A stretch of 64,000 bases of DNA from Blastobasis lacticolella (GCA_905147135.1 LR990042.1:8547545-8611544); one strand, 5' to 3'. Counted from the first letter of the stretch, positions 1 through 10,410 are shown. A program made the numbers and translations. The notes: generated from the sequence alone by a model not told the origin.

Positions 1-7
1 GGTACAT

Positions 8-168
8 TTATAAAACAAAGTCCCAAGCCGCGTCGGTCTGCCTGTTCGTGATAAACTCAAAAACTACTAAACAGATTTTCATGCGGTTTTCACCGATAGA
101 CAGAGTGATTTATGAGATAGGCTTAGGTTTAGGTTTCCTGTGCGAAGCCGGGGCGGGTCGCTACTAGT
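8..168 (+). repeat. Dispersed lepidopteran repeat, family A (first copy)
   Basis: The segment runs from ATAAAACAAAGTCC through a GATAAACTCAAAAACTACT block to a GAAGCCGGGGCGGGTCGCTA end. Two divergent copies lie at about 26265-26405 and 56793-56965, so it is dispersed within this window. I know this sequence type as very common in Lepidoptera but cannot classify it firmly. Its right end abuts the open reading frame of the LINE that follows. Confidence 0.75.
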
Positions 169-1017
169 ATTGTACAAAGCTTTCATCTACGGCCCCCGCG
201 GCCCACATCCAGCCCGCGGTAGCCATCACCACCGAGCACGCTATCCTCGAGCCGGTACCGGCCCCGCGGGTAGCACCGCGCGCCGCGCCGAGAGTGCCGC
301 CGCCTCGCGCCGATCGGCCGCGCGTGGCCACCGCCTGCGGGCCCGCGGCCGATACATCAGAGCCCGTGGCCGCCACCGTCACGATCCCCGGAAAACCCAG
401 CAGGCCTGCTAGCGCGAAGCCGACGCAAACATTGCGAACTAATGTGCAGACACAAAGGACTCTAGTTTTTTCAGATCGAATAGGCAAAAATATGGGCGTG
501 TTACTAAACGACTGTACGAATTCCAAAGTAACCAATTATTGCATGCCTGATTTGTCGTACGGCGGTATTATACAAAAAATCTTAAAAAATTCAAAACATA
601 TTGATCAAAATGTAAATATAGTAATTTTAATAAGTAATAGCCTTAAAAGTACGAAAATATGACATAATAAAGGGTGTTGAAGCGTTGCAAGGATTGTCAG
701 CAGGAAAAATTGTATTATGCGCATTTCCCTTCGTAAAAAATTGTTATAATACTGAAAATGACCGTATTCACAAGTTGAATACTTTGATGTATAATTTGAC
801 TTGCAGTCAGAAAGACGCATTTACCTTTTTTGACTGTAATAAATTTACAGATAAAGTAGTTTTAACAGAAGATACTATGTATCTTCGACGTAGGTACAAA
901 GTCAAACTGGCTACAATGTTAGCGTACCATATTAATTTATTGATTTCTCCTACCGTAGGTAGATATGACCAGAGTGCCGATTTGTTAATAAACAAAAAGG
1001 GTCACTGTTTAAACTAG
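168..1017 (+). pseudogene. LINE ORF1 remnant: Pro/Ala-rich region plus SGNH-esterase-like domain, frameshifted
   Basis: Reading is open from 168 to a stop at 660-662, then resumes in another frame from about 685 to a stop at 1015-1017. The first part encodes a proline/alanine-rich low-complexity stretch from GC-rich DNA (about 180-410), followed by an SGNH-hydrolase-like start: LVFSDRIGKNMG (block I serine), a YGG turn, and VILISNS (block III asparagine). The second part has KIVLCAFPF, NDRIHKLNTLM and DTMYLRRRYKVKLA. The last matches the block V Asp-x-x-His region, but with Tyr where the catalytic His is expected. Esterase domains are established in ORF1 of CR1-like LINEs. A frameshift near 660-690 breaks the frame. 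The fold assignment is by eye. Confidence 0.6.
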
Positions 1018-1019
1018 TA

Positions 1020-4000
1020 TGTAAGACAAAGGAGCCGTCCTGTATCATATCAGCAGCATATAACAGTCCACTGTTAGACTTGAAAAATAAATCTTTTGAT
1101 ATTGTTCAGAATATACAGGACTGCTCTGGCATAAACACATTAGTAAATAGTGGTAATAAGCCTTTGGATGTACGTAAAGTAAAATGTTATAATAATAAAC
1201 AAAATTGTATAGTTAACTTAGTACATCAAAATATCCAAGGCATGACGAATAAAGAATTGGAAGTTGAGCTATTCATGAACGGTGAGAATGTTGATATTTT
1301 TTGCATTACTGAACATTGGTTAAAAGATCACCAGCTCATATTTGGCTTTAACAACCATAAACTTGCAAGTTCGTTTACAAGAGGGCAGGCAATTCATGGA
1401 GGTTCCCTAATACTTGTTCGTAATTGCTTAAAATGCAAGGAACGCACTGATATTGTCAAGCTGTCTGTTGAACGATCTGCTGAAATTGCCTGTATAGAAC
1501 TTGAGCGACTTATTGTAATGAGCGTATACAGACCTCCGGCTTCATCATTTGATTTGTTCGAGAAAATTATGGACGAAGCCCTTATTAAAGTTAGCAATTG
1601 TAATAAAAATATTGTTGTTTGTGGAGATTTTAATATAGATTTATTAGACGTATCTTGTAAATATACTGGTAGGCTAATATCATTATTTAAGTGTCATAAT
1701 TTAATCACCTTATTTTTAGAATAACAAGTACTACATCAACTTGTCTAGACAACATTTTTTGTGATATCCAGGCATGTAGCCAGTCTGTAATAAACAAATT
1801 GCAATCCGATCATTGTGGTCAATTAGCTGTGTTTAATGTTAATATGAGGAAAGAAACAAAAAATACTATTAAATTTGTACCAATTAACAACAACCGTCTA
1901 AACAGTTTTAGAAATAACATTATAGAGAAATCATCTAATTTAAAGTATTTTGATGATACAAATGAATATTATAATTCAGTTTTACACATGACAAAAACTG
2001 AAAGTAATAGTATATTCAAACCAAAGGTGAAGGCAGTAAACAGCAAACTTGTGTTTAGCGATTGGGCGACAGCAGGAATACATAAGAGTAGAAATAAATT
2101 ATATGAGCTCTCTGCAGAACGGGCGTATAATAATAGCGTAGAATTTGCTGAGTATGTTAAACATTATTCGAAGTTATTTAAACGCGTTTGTGCTACAGCT
2201 AAATCGAATTTCGTTAAACACAAACTAAAAAATAGCACAGATGTAGTAAAATCCACATGGCAGATAATAAATAGTGAAACTGGAAAAGTAACAAATCGCG
2301 ATACTAAGTACAGTTTAAAGATAAATGATAATGTTGTTACCAAAAACTCGGAAGTTGCGGAGGCATTCAATAAATTTTTTACAGACATTCCAGTGTCAAC
2401 TACGAAATCCTTAAGTTCGTCTCCTGCTCTCGCTGAATCCTTGTTAAAACAAAATGTACCCGAGAGTGTCATCGATTTTAAGTTCGAGCATGCAACACCT
2501 CAAGATATAGTTAAGGCTTTTAAAACCATAAAAATGAAAGCAACTGCCGACATTGATGGTATGTCGGTAAAAATTATTAGCTCTGTAATTGATGTTATTG
2601 CTGTCCACTTAGCGAATATATTTAATAATTGTGTTGATAATGGTGAATTTCCTGACCTGATGAAGCACAGTAAAGTTATTCCATTGTTGAAAACTGGTAA
2701 TACAACGGATCCTACAAATTTTAGACCAGTTTCAATTTTACCGACTCTAAGTAAAATATTTGAGAAAATCATATTAAATCAACTAAAAGCTCATTTTTAT
2801 GGAAGTAACCTATTGCATCATAAACAACTCGGTTTTACTCGCGGTCGTTCAACAACTGATGCAGGTGTTGAACTTATTAAACATATATTTGGGGCGTGGG
2901 AGGAATCACGTGATGCCTTAGGGATTTTCTGTGATTTATCCAAAGCCTTTGATTGCGTTAATCATGACATTTTGGTCAGGAAATTACAACATTATGGAAT
3001 AAAGGACTTGGCCCTGAACTTGCTAAATTCATACTTGAGTCATAGAATTCAAAAAGTTGATGTGAACGGAGAGAGATCTATGGGGTCTGTTGTCTCTATG
3101 GGTGTCCCCCAGGGATCTATTTTGGGCCCGTTTTTGTTTCTTGTTTATGTAAATGACTTACCGTACTTTGTAAAAGATACCCATGAAATTGTCTTGTTCG
3201 CGGACGATACATCTTTAGTGTTTAAAGTAAAAAGACAACAATTAACATATGAAGACGTGAGCAAGGCTATTGCAGAAGTGGTAAACTGGTTTACGGTTAA
3301 TAATTTATTACTGAATGGCAAGAAGACAAAATGTTTAAAATTCTCTTTGCCAAATGTTAGATCAGTGCCCACTAATGTACAAATAAAAGGCGAAAATTTG
3401 AATTTTGTTGATTCTACAGTATTTTTAGGCTTTACCCTGGATAATAAATTGCAATGGGGTCCTCACATTGATAAATTGGCGAAAAGGCTAAGTTCTGCAG
3501 CATATGCTGTAAAGAAAATACGGAGTATTTCTGACGAGGCTACAGCAAGATTAGTTTACTTTAGTTATTTCCACAGTATTATGGCCTATGGCATACTGCT
3601 GTGGGGACACGCTGCCGACTGGCACAATGTATTTGTATTGCAGAAAAAGGCTATTCGCGCGATTTATCAATTGAGACCTAGAACTTCACTAAGAGATAAA
3701 TTCAGGAACATTGATATAATGACAATGCCGTCACAATATATATATGAGAGTTTAATGTATGTTCATAAAAATTTACACTTATTTAAGAAGAATAGTGATG
3801 TTCATAATATTAATACGAGAAATAAAGATAAGCTTGTTGCTGGTGCTTGTCGTCTAGCCAAAGTCCACAAATCATTTATGGGTCAATGTGTACGCTTTTA
3901 TAATAAGGTTCCAACAGATATTCAGAATTTACCATTGAATAAATTTAAAGTCGCTATAAAAAACAAATTATGTCAAAAAAGTTATTATAGTATATCTGAA

Positions 4001-4030
4001 TATGTAAATGACAAAAGTCCATGGGACTGA
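1020..4030 (+). pseudogene. LINE ORF2: APE endonuclease plus reverse transcriptase, one frameshift
   Basis: The first part (about 1020-1724) shows the AP-endonuclease start LVHQNIQGMTNKELEVE, the VDIFCITEHWL motif, the SVYRPPAS motif and the VVCGDFNIDLLD motif. The reading frame stops at 1724, but RITSTTSTCLDNIF continues in the +2 frame from about 1718, so a one-base indel in the T run near 1711-1717 is enough to explain the break. The second part runs open for 743 codons to a TGA at 4028-4030. It has RPVSILPTLSKIFEKI, the CDLSKAFDCVNH motif, VPQGSILGPFLFLVY and the catalytic FADD (about 3197-3208). No ATG opens the ORF before about 1240. The long open frame suggests a fairly recent insertion. 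Confidence 0.88.
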
Positions 4031-4230
4031 ACTGCTGTTCTATACAGGTATTTACTTTTAAGAAAGTATATAGGACAAATAATGTATTAGTACATAAGAC
4101 ATGTTTAAAAAAAAAAGAATTAACGTAGGCTCTGTGGGTTTCTTTCCGTTTCTTTCCCCCACAGAGAACCACCTTGGAAGCGGCGTTAATTTTCCTTCCT
4201 CTCCCACACATGGTGTCTCCTGTCTGCGCT

Positions 4231-4450
4231 AGGGTAGGGGTAGGGTAGTAGTTAGAGTAGGGGTAGGGTAGGGTAGGAGTAAGATAGCGGTAAGGTAGTA
4301 TAGGGTGGGGTAGGGGTAAGATAGTGGTAGGGTCGGGGTAAGATAGTGGTAGGGCAGGGGTAAGGTAGTGGTAGGGTAGGGTTAAGGCAATGGTAGGATA
4401 GGGTAGGGGTAAGATAGCGATAGGGTAGGGATAGGATAGAGTAGGGTGGG
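4231..4450 (+). repeat. G-rich minisatellite (GGGTA-based)
   Basis: An imperfect array of GGGTAGGGGTAAGATAGYGG-like units, all built on GGGTA, covers about 220 bases. Every G run is on the + strand, so the array could fold into G-quadruplexes. The open reading frames on the opposite strand (Pro-Tyr-Leu-Thr repeats) are by-products of the array. It lies inside the 3' part of the LINE. A second, differently organised GGGTA array is at 13171-13440. Confidence 0.9.
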
Positions 4451-4887
4451 AGCAACTACCTATCACATGCAGCATGTGTGATGCACGCTCACTTAAAAGT
4501 CTGTCTGGCGGTGGCGTGGGGGCCGGGTCGCTCTTTTCCCTCAAATATGGTTGAATTGGACGATGGCTGGGCCCTGCGTTATACTCGTGAACGGGTGCTG
4601 CCTTGGTGGACTGGCTTACTCTTGCTGTAGTTTTAGGTGGCTTTTCTTAATTATACTAGACATACCTACGAGTATATAATATAATGTAGCGTTCCGGCTC
4701 TGTCTGGCATTGTCGAGCCCGGTTCGGTTGTGGTTGGCGAGGGATACGTTTATCTACAGCCATAGGGCGGTCAGCGTGTCACTGTGTGTTTCCTTCCTAC
4801 TTTCCTACCCCCCTCCTTTTTGACGATTGAAAGAGATATTTAATGTCCTAATCAATAAATAAATTTTGATTTGATTGATTGATCTTC

Positions 4888-4991
4888 AGCATCACAGCCC
4901 ATAACAGTCCACTGCAGGACTTAGGGCCGCCCCGAAATGAGACGTTATTGTCATAATCTCCACGCTTGGCAGGCGGGGTCTGAGATATCAG
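4888..4991 (-). repeat. Dispersed repeat family C fragment
   Basis: The reverse complement contains the same AAGCGTGGAGATTATG and TAAGTCCTGCAGTGGACTGT blocks as the larger + strand copy at 39141-39390. Further relics lie at 38056-38190 and 46112-46292. It probably derives from the end of a retroelement, but I cannot name it. Confidence 0.65.
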
Positions 4992-5049
4992 TGTTATAAA
5001 TTTGGAATGGAAAACGTTGCTATGTACACAAGCAATGATGTACCTTTAA

Positions 5050-5195
5050 TAACCAACAATGTAGCAAACAAGCTTACGGCTTGCCTGATGGTAAGCAGTT
5101 ACCGCAGCCTATGGACGTTTGCAATATCAGAGGTACCTATCACTCACGTGCTACCGACCCGACCGACCTTTTCACCCGTTTCTTGAAGAACCTAC
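5050..5195 (+). repeat. Dispersed repeat family G (GCCTGATGGTAAGCAGT)
   Basis: The block GCAAACAAGCTTACGGC, GCCTGATGGTAAGCAGT, CCGCAGCCTATGGACG and a CACGTGCTACCGACC end recurs at about 10751-10905, 32985-33115, 44471-44550, 53845-53965 and 56705-56790 with varying decay. It is a common lepidopteran repeat of uncertain class. Confidence 0.7.
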
Positions 5196-5209
5196 TACCT
5201 AGTCTTCTT

Positions 5210-7018
5210 CTTATCGTGTCAATGATAAAATAGGTTACTTAGATTTTTTTTTACTTTTCCTGTCCAAAACTGAGAGACGCGGACGGCACTGTCTGTGGCT
5301 TCAAAGAGATCTTTGAGCGAACAGGATTTTGGGTAGGCCGGGCAGACTTGCAAATGCGCCATGGTTTGCGGCTTCGCTCCACACTCGGAGGCGCTTTCGG
5401 TGGAAGCGACATACCCAAATTTTCTGCACAAATTTTCTCTTGATCTGCCGCGCGCGATCTGGGCGCGCAATCTGTTCATCGTCTTCCAAATCGGCCAGGG
5501 CAGTTCATAACCAGGTGACAGTTTCTCATCGGGCTGGACAAACGATTGAGGAGCGTATTCTTCTCACCACAGACTTGTTCTGGCGCATTATTTTTGAGGA
5601 AACTTTTGCGGCTCTTCAATCTTTGCGGAGCTGGGATAGTGTTGTGGAGAGGGTGTTTTTGATCCGTTTCTTGCTTGTGCTTCTCCACGGCGCTCGCCAC
5701 TTCTTTACAGCTATAGAGCTTCTTAACCGGTGTAGGTTTGAGACAACCTGTAATTATTCGGCTTGTTTCATTGAGAGCAGTATCCACCAGCATTGCATGA
5801 GCTGATCGGTTCCAGACGGTGCAGGCTAATTCGCCGGCAAAGAAGCACAAAGCGAGATCGTTTTTACGGAGAACCTTCGAGGTGGACGATACGAGCCGGG
5901 TGAGGTTATTACGAGCATTGACTTTCTGCTTGGTGTTTTCGCAGTGGGATTTGTATGTCAGTGCCCGATCCAAAGTTACCCCTAGATACTTTGGATGACT
6001 ATTATGTGCAATTGGTACACCATACCATGAGATGTTTAAAGTGAGTCGGGCCAATCCGTTGCGCAGATGGAAGGCGCATGATTGTGTTTTGGAAGGATTT
6101 GGCCTCAACGCATTCCTCTCATAGTTGGTGCTTAAAGCATCCAGCGCTACTGACAGATTTAACTTCGTTTGCTCAAATGTATCAGTCTGCGAAGCAAGGG
6201 CGGCTAGGTCATCGGCTTAAATAAAACTTACACTTTGACGTGTAAATTTATGTTAATCAAAATAAATGAATTGAAATGAATTGAATTAAGGTATTAGGCG
6301 ATAACAGCTGTTCATTCGTATAAATATTAAAAAGCGTGGGAGCCAGAACGCTACCCTGTGGTAATCCATTTTTATGGGAGCGCCACCTACTTCTATCGGA
6401 GAGCATGTCTATCTGAAATCGCCGATTAATCAACAGTTCACTCAGAATGATCACTAAGTTTTTGCAACAATCTTTTCAAATTCACTGTATCATACGCCGC
6501 AGTGAAATTCACAAATACAACCCCGGTTACTTTGCCTGCCTCGAGCCGTTTTCTATGTGCTGTGTTCGGTTTAGCACCTGATTGCAACACGATTTGGTGT
6601 ACCTGAAACCGGTTTGCTCCGCGATGATTTTGGGATCCACAATACTTGTCAGGCGGTTAAGTAGCATTCTTTCGAACAGTTTGAAGGTATGACACGGTAA
6701 GGAGATTGGGCGAAAGTTTTTAGGATCGTCGGGGGATTTTCTAGGTTTTAAAATGGTAATAATTTTAGAATTTCTCCACATGCACGGGATCTGAGCAGAT
6801 TCTATGCAAATGTTGAATAGGCTCAGAAGCCACATCGTCACCTGGCCAAGTTGTTTGCGTTGTTCTACAGACAGATTGTCAACTCCTAAACTTTACCATT
6901 TTTTAGATATTTAATAGCGGAGACAATATCAAAGAAAGCCTTACTGATATTGTCAGAGTCAACTAGCGGTCCGGAAAGTTTTGGCATTTTCGCGGGACGG
7001 GTGTTCGGTCTGGCCCTA
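5210..7018 (-). pseudogene. Non-LTR retrotransposon (Jockey-like) reverse transcriptase remnant
   Basis: Reading the minus strand from 7018 down, the pieces fall in RT order across several frames: IISKAFFDIVSAIKYL (about 6900-6960), SKIITILKPRKSPDDPKNFR with PISLPCHTFKLFERML (6650-6800), GLPQGSVLAPTLFNIYTNEQ (6310-6380), ADDLAAL (6197-6216), NPSKTQSCAFHLRNGLA and KYLGVTLDRALTYKSH (5940-6100), and a C-terminal ECGAKPQTMAHLQVCPAY region (5320-5400). Frameshifts and a 74-bp insertion at the catalytic ADD motif make it non-functional. It is a different family from the LINE at 168-4883. Confidence 0.85.
6217..6290. mobile_element. Short insertion splitting the RT catalytic motif
   Basis: On the minus strand the RT frame runs IYTNEQLLSPNT (down to about 6291) and resumes at ADDLAAL from 6216. 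The residues expected between (an aromatic residue before ADD) are gone. In their place is about 74 bases of AT-rich DNA that includes the run AATGAATTGAAATGAATTGA, similar to the TTGATT-type tails of LINEs. This suggests a small retroposed tail fragment or a deletion with filler DNA. Confidence 0.5.
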
Positions 7019-7811
7019 CCTATTTACCTACTAGTACTACTACAATTGCTTACTTATATTTAAAAAGATGCGTGTGCGTCAAATTCGCACGTAATTGTAT
7101 ACGTTTTTTTCTGCTGTAGTAATAGATTATTTATTGAGTGATCGAGTATCACTCAAGTTATAAATGTGTTTCCACGCACTTTACTTCTTACGCATTTGAC
7201 AATAAAAACTCGGCAAATCGCCATACCATAACTGAATTAAGTAATTGTAGATAATTTGAGGCGGATGTTTAGCAAACATACTCGTATATTTGTTGGAGGT
7301 ATTGGAGGTCCAGTTTTTGTTTTATTTAACTTTATTTTATTGTAGTTGTAAGTACATAATTGTAAATTACCTGAATTGTTACCCGAATGAAATGAAATTA
7401 AGTTGTGTTGTTTATGAGTCGAGTCAGATATCAAGCGACCAGTTCTCTTAAATCGCTCCTCCTCTCTACACCTGACCGTTACAGCTGTTTCGAGACTGTA
7501 TGCTCCATTTCCAGTCAGGTGAGATGGATGGTCAAATCAAATATGAGATTCTTATAATAACATTTGGAGAAGATTGACATGTGGAGAGGACGGGTGAAAG
7601 TTGGATTACTATAGGTATCTATCGTGCGAACGGACGGATGAAGGCGGCCGAAGAGGACATGTACTTAATTAAGAAAACAATATATGAGTTGCCTACTCTC
7701 ACCCGGGTCCTTCTATGGGGTTGCCATGGAGACAATCTACCCTCGTCTGTTATTTAATCGAGACATACCTATAGTCAAGTGAAAGGTATCCAAAAATATA
7801 TGGTTGCCTGC
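7019..7811. other. AT-rich spacer, nothing recognised
   Basis: There are no supported genes or repeats here; both strands are dense in stop codons. A short CTCCTCCTCTCTACACCTGA stretch near 7456 is the only compositional change. Confidence 0.5.
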
Positions 7812-8629
7812 CTAGGCAAAACTTAGTTAAAAAGAATCATCTTAGCGTTAATGTCCCGGTTGTGCTCTCTAGGACGAGGGCCTGGGGTAGGGTTGCCAAC
7901 TTTTTTTAGACCAAATATAGTATTTTCGGGTTTAGAAGCCATAAAAATATAGTAGGTAGGGAATTAATCAAAAAATATATAGTAGGTTTTTTAAATAATA
8001 TCTATTTTATTTCCTATATCTATTTTAGGTACCTATATTATTTCTTAAATGTATATTTTCTGCTACATTGAGCTTCATAACTGTTTTGTTTTATTTGACT
8101 TGGGTTTGACGTCACGTCTTACAAATGTCAAGACTCAAGATCGTTCTGAAATATTCGATTTGAATCAGGAAATATTTTTTTGAGGATCTTATGGACGCGT
8201 TCCATTTTGCGGTAAGTGGTAATGTTGTGCTAATTAAATATAGTAGTTCCGCCTACTATATTTTAATTTTTAATTTATAGTAGGTAGACTCCTAATATAG
8301 TAGGATACTATATTATATAGTAGGGTTAGCGACCCTAGCCCGGGGTCCGCCTTGACCCTGATCCAGAATTTAGTGATCAGGTAATTACAGCGCAGCGACT
8401 ACCATCTGACCTCCGTGACCCTGCTACCAGGGGAACCTGACCAGATTGGATCATGGTTACAAATTCAGTTGCCTAAATTTTCAGGTTTCATCACGATGTT
8501 TTTCCTCACCGTAAGAGCATCGGTTAGAATTCGGCTAATGTACATAACTTAGAAAAGAGTAATTAGTAAATGGCCGCAGCGGGATTCGAACCCGGTACCT
8601 CTCGCTTACAAGTCTAGGCAAAACTTAGT
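7812..8629 (-). mobile_element. tRNA-derived SINE family A with 16-bp target duplication, hosting a hAT-like MITE
   Basis: A perfect 16-bp direct repeat CTAGGCAAAACTTAGT flanks the insertion at 7812-7827 and 8614-8629. Read on the minus strand from 8613, the SINE has a tRNA-like box B (GGGTTCGAATCCCGC), then the body, and ends with CCGGGACATTAACGCTAAG-like sequence. The body is interrupted at 7880-8345 by a hAT-like element; without it the SINE would be roughly 330 bp. Related copies are at 15551-15725, 18847-18949, 29940-30097, 34631-34840 and 48278-48645. The head is 5'-truncated compared with the copy at 18847. Confidence 0.85.
7888..8337. mobile_element. hAT-like non-autonomous element, copy 1 (nested in SINE)
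   Basis: The terminal inverted repeats are TAGGGTTGCCAAC on the left and GTTAGCGACCCTA on the right. The flanks are GCCTGGGG (7880-7887) and GCCCGGGG (8338-8345), an 8-bp target duplication with one mismatch, which is the hAT signature. The 450-bp interior repeats AATATAGTAGG / CCTACTATATT blocks around a less AT-rich core containing GACGTCACGTC. No transposase frame is present. A sister copy is at 9606-10034. Confidence 0.85.
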
Positions 8630-9180
8630 CCGAATAGAACGGAAATATTAGGAAACGGTTATAAATTACGTTCATTCATTTATTTTTCAAGTTCAATACA
8701 CTTAGCTCCCCTCAGCTTACTCGAATGATAAGGCACTATTAATTAATGGCTGTTTCAATGAACTTTAACAATAATTTTATTTTGTCATGTAATACTTATT
8801 TCAAAATAATTTCGGCATAGGCCAAAATAGTTTGTAGTTTGTCATGATTGCATGTAACTGACCTAATTAACAAAGTAAAATTACTTATTAAATTAATGAC
8901 TATTAAATTGCTTCCACTTGGAAGCATGAATGGAATTTTACACGCGGTAAAGGCCAATGACCACGAAATATGTAGATTATCAATTATTTTAGTAGTAAAA
9001 CAATTGATGTTTAATCTAGGATATCTACGTATTTTTGATTAATGATTTTTACGAGGATATTTCGTAGTTGTGATCAAAACTATAATAGGTATAACTGTAG
9101 GTGTATAATAGGTGAAGAAGGTGGGTTGCGATGCGTAAAGAGTAAGACGCTTACCTTACGCTTAGGTACATAAAACTCTG
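8630..9180. other. AT-rich spacer, nothing recognised
   Basis: There are no recognisable genes or repeats. The 64-codon open frame at 8848-9042 has no domain signal and is compatible with chance. Confidence 0.5.
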
Positions 9181-9394
9181 AGCCCGATTTGCACAAAGTT
9201 CTTAAACACATTAAAAAATATATTTTTATGTATTTTATTTCATTTTATGTTTTTACGCTTTTAAGCTTTACTTAAGGAAAGCCAACAGCAGTTGTTACAA
9301 TAAAAACAATAAAAATGACGTTTAGAGTAATTTTATATGAAATTTTGTGTTTAATGTAAGCTTAAATACGGTTAAGAATTTGGTGTAAGTCGCC
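9181..9394. mobile_element. MITE family D copy
   Basis: The left end AGCCCGATTTGCACAAAGTT and right end TTAAGAATTTGGTGTAAGTC are imperfect inverted repeats. Shorter copies with the same ends (CACCAAATTCTTAA) lie at 48669-48770 and 57954-58056. There is no coding capacity, and the target duplication is unclear. Confidence 0.6.
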
Positions 9395-9605
9395 TTTAAT
9401 CTAAAACCGATAACAATTACACTATTTTTGTCTAAGCTAACCATTTCTACCAGACCGCGACAGAAGGAGGGTTGTTGAGGATGTTTTTCGGGCGTACATA
9501 TGTGTGTCTATTTCTTTGCTACCGGATACATTTGCGGGTTGCAATGAAACTGCCCAATCTAATACCCCCATCTTCGTTCCACCGGAGGAGAGCCTCTAGG
9601 GTATC

Positions 9606-10034
9606 TAGGGTTGCCAACTTTTTTTAGACCAAATATAGTATTTTCGGGTTTAGAAGCCATAAAAATATAGTAGGTAGGGAATTAATCATAAAATATATAG
9701 TAGGTTTTTTAAATAAAATGTTCGTACCTTTATTATTTCTTAAATGTATATTTTCTGCTACATTGAGCTTCATAGCTGTTTTTATTTATTTAACTTGAAT
9801 TTGACGTCACGTCATACAAATGTCAAGGCTCAAGATCGTTCTGAAATATTCGAATTGCATCAGGAAAATTTTTCATTTGAGGATCTTATAGACGCGTTCC
9901 GTTTTGCGGTAAGTGGTAATGTTGTGTTAATTAAATATAGTAGTTTCGCCTACTATATTTTAATTTTTAATTTATAGTAGGTAGACTCCTAATATAGTAG
10001 GATACTATATTATATAGTAGGGTTGGCAACCCTA
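9606..10034. mobile_element. hAT-like non-autonomous element, copy 2
   Basis: Perfect 13-bp terminal inverted repeats (TAGGGTTGCCAAC / GTTGGCAACCCTA) bound a 429-bp element that is near-identical in sequence to the copy at 7888-8337. The flanks AGGGTATC (9598-9605) and ATTGTATC (10035-10042) match at 6 of 8 positions, consistent with a decayed hAT 8-bp duplication. The core has an open frame (9744-9977) containing HQENFSFEDLIDAFRFAVSG, ending at a GTAAGTGG that resembles a splice donor. Confidence 0.85.
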
Positions 10035-10410
10035 ATTGTATCACAGTCGAAACTACAAAGACAACTCGCACAAACCACTTTGCTTCAATATATTTTATTG
10101 TGCAAACCGCGACCCGTCGCAGCTTGCATAAACGCGCTCCCGCGCGAGATATACGAGAAAAGGCACGATATAGATACCACTGTCTCCACAGTGGTCCTTA
10201 ATATTTATTTATCAATAATATCTGGAATGCACCCAGTGTTCCAAAACAAACTGTTAGCGGCTCAATGTTGCCACGGGCCGCGGCCCCAATTTTCTAAATG
10301 TATTTGTACTATGATTTGTATTTTCTATGGCGTTCATAAGAGTTTTGTAAACCTAAATTGAATAAAATTATTTGACATTGAATTTGACTTATTTGACTTT
10401 ATTAGAAATA
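10035..10410 (+). repeat. Probable LINE 3' end with TTGACTT-type tail
   Basis: The segment is more GC-balanced than its surroundings and contains an open frame at 10023-10361 with LPREIYEKRHD and SGMHPVFQNKL. It ends in AATAAAATTATTTGACATTG and TTTGACTTATTTGAC, a tail like those of lepidopteran Jockey-like LINEs. No reverse-transcriptase motif is left, so the identification is weak. Confidence 0.35.

Larger units (their letters stand above)
168..4883 (+). mobile_element. Non-LTR retrotransposon (LINE) with ORF1 and ORF2, 5'-truncated
   Basis: The element has a broken ORF1 (168-1017), an endonuclease/reverse-transcriptase ORF2 (about 1020-4030) and a 3' part that includes a G-rich minisatellite. 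It ends in AATAAATAAATTTTGATTTG followed by GATT repeats near 4883, which looks like a LINE tail. ORF1 is already open at 168, directly after the family A repeat, so the true 5' end is missing or interrupted. The domain order fits the CR1/Jockey group of LINEs, several of which carry an esterase-like domain in ORF1. The exact 3' boundary is inferred from the tail. Confidence 0.8.

Noticed and set aside
1050..1082. Family C repeat inserted at the start of LINE ORF2
   Set aside because: ATAACAGTCCACTG is shared with the copy at 4888, but the ORF2 frame reads through it without a break and the match is only about 14 bases.
3954..4544. 196-codon minus-strand frame with Tyr-Pro-Leu repeats
   Set aside because: It crosses the end of LINE ORF2 and the G-rich array on the opposite strand; it is a by-product of the repeat.
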